A model generated the notes under the pieces. The model ran no database searches. It was not told the DNA's origin and saw only the letters and a program-made list of their open reading frames with translations. From contig UQGS01000034.1 in NCBI GenBank assembly GCA_900540685.1, forward strand, positions 1-23,881: a DNA stretch of 23,881 nt. The letters are read 5' to 3'. The translations under genes and the position numbers were made by a program. Below, in pieces: positions 23,385 through 23,881 of this stretch; the first letter of the stretch is position 1, and each line of letters begins with the position of its first letter. Source of the DNA: an uncultured Catenibacterium sp. GTDB lineage: Bacteria; Bacillota_I; Bacilli_A; Erysipelotrichales; Coprobacillaceae.

Positions 23385-23672
23385 TTATTTTGCAAAACTT
23401 ATAGGAGATGGTGGATTCATCATTCTTTCACCATCAGGTGTTTTATAATCCAAAAATCTAACCTCTTTAGTTTCTCTATTTACCAAGACTTTTGCAAAAA
23501 CTGACCATAAATCTCCATCATCTTCAAATCCTAAGAAGTAAATATATTCTATATCATCACCATCAGGATAAGTTTCACAAGCTTTGTTAATATGACTTCT
23601 AACATACTCTTTACCAAATAATTTGGCTATGGCTAATATTGCCATGATTTTTGCTTCATCTTTATTTATCAT
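23385..23672 (-). CDS. Small protein of unknown function (immunity-protein-like)
   Basis: The 95-residue protein has a helical start (INKDEAKIMAILAIAKLFGKEY) followed by strands: DIEYIYFLGFEDD, DLWSVFAKVLVNRETKEVRFLDY and a proline-rich end NPPSPISF. The acidic, beta-rich second half with a VxxxTKEV-type hairpin resembles immunity proteins of polymorphic toxin systems, but I cannot assign a family. ATG 23672 has a strong GGAGGTAATA site. A palindromic promoter region lies upstream. It is a single gene in this window. Confidence 0.8.
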   Translation of the reverse strand: MINKDEAKIMAILAIAKLFGKEYVRSHINKACETYPDGDDIEYIYFLGFEDDGDLWSVFAKVLVNRETKEVRFLDYKTPDGERMMNPPSPISFAK

Positions 23673-23726
23673 TATTACCTCCGAATAATTCTAAGTATGC
23701 ATTCTTTAAGTTTTCATTTATATCAT

Positions 23727-23752
23727 TTTATACTATATCAATTGATATTATA
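23727..23752 (-). promoter_or_regulatory. Promoter region with palindromic operator
   Basis: A perfect 14-base palindrome ATATCAATTGATAT (23735-23748) lies between two -10-like boxes on the minus strand, TATAAT (23752-23747) and TATAAA (23732-23727). This layout suits a repressor binding over the promoter of the 23385 gene. AT-rich palindromes also arise by chance. Confidence 0.4.
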
Positions 23753-23792
23753 CCAAATTCATTGAAAGTAGAGACATTTTTGTGGGATATAG

Positions 23793-23843
23793 AAAAAGAG
23801 CTGTAACGCTCAAGGTAGTAGTAAATACTATCTGTTATGAAAT
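23793..23843 (-). repeat. Terminator-like repeat, copy B, with possible short-transcript promoter
   Basis: The plus strand reads AAAAAGAGCTGTAACGCTC and then, after a short insert, TACTATCT, matching copy A at 23318-23351. On the minus strand GAGC/GCTC is followed by T5. About 40 bases further upstream a TTGACA (near 23854) and a TAGTAT box lie on the minus strand, so a very short transcript or an attenuated leader is possible. Confidence 0.35.
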
Positions 23844-23881
23844 GACGATTGTCAAGCGGAAATATCATATTTCTTTGGGTA

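Noticed and set aside
1..23881. CRISPR array, tRNA, rRNA or complete insertion sequence
   Set aside because: No regularly spaced repeats, no tRNA-like cloverleaf with TTC motif, no rRNA-like sequence and no transposase frame were seen on either strand by eye.

Overview
The window looks like a chromosome segment of a low-GC, gut-type Firmicute. The AT-rich codon use, dense same-strand operons, strong GGAGG ribosome sites, man-family PTS, YfhO/PspC envelope genes and a DUF3990 pair fit Erysipelotrichia/Coprobacillaceae-like bacteria (for example Catenibacterium relatives). That placement is an inference, because no rRNA or other marker gene is present. Nearly all genes are on the minus strand up to about 20.4 kb; the plus strand carries a short gene at 17.6 kb and an operon from 20.5 to 23.2 kb.

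1-4.3 kb is an accessory/defence patch. It holds a type I restriction-modification pair, hsdM and hsdS, with no hsdR in view. A two-gene operon upstream of hsdM encodes a DUF3990 (ADP-ribosyltransferase-like) protein and an unknown partner. Two decayed pieces of tyrosine recombinase bracket the patch: an N-terminal stub after hsdS, and a C-terminal tail before the DUF3990 gene. The C-terminal tail is fused to a second copy of the hsdM terminator/promoter/leader (46 of 50 bases identical). This suggests a duplicated RM-plus-integrase unit that collapsed by deletion.

4.3-9.3 kb is housekeeping: a possible 30-residue membrane peptide, oligoendopeptidase F, the glycolytic pair pgk-tpiA, and a conserved TIM-barrel-like protein of unknown function. 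9.3-13.2 kb is a mannose-class PTS operon in the order IIA-IIB-IIC-IID-small membrane protein, with a probable CcpA (cre) site at its start. A HAD sugar-phosphatase-type gene follows it behind a strong hairpin.

13.2-17.5 kb holds the most unusual cassette: an RbsB-like periplasmic-binding protein, a NarL-type histidine kinase, a NarL-type response regulator and a second (family 1) solute-binding protein. The four genes overlap or abut. Both binding proteins have an N-terminal membrane anchor, lack a lipobox cysteine and have no ABC permease beside them. The cassette reads straight toward the PTS operon and is best explained as an extracellular sugar-sensing system controlling it (inference).

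17.5-23.2 kb is envelope-related: a small plus-strand ORF, a PspC-domain protein and a YfhO-like glycosyltransferase-type membrane protein on the minus strand. Divergent from these is a plus-strand operon of a secreted PIG-L deacetylase, an OmpR-type regulator and a histidine kinase. The intergenic region between them carries repeated AAATCTTAA boxes and palindromes that look like operators. The right end has one small minus-strand gene resembling immunity-type proteins, preceded by a palindromic promoter region and flanked by two related terminator-like repeats.
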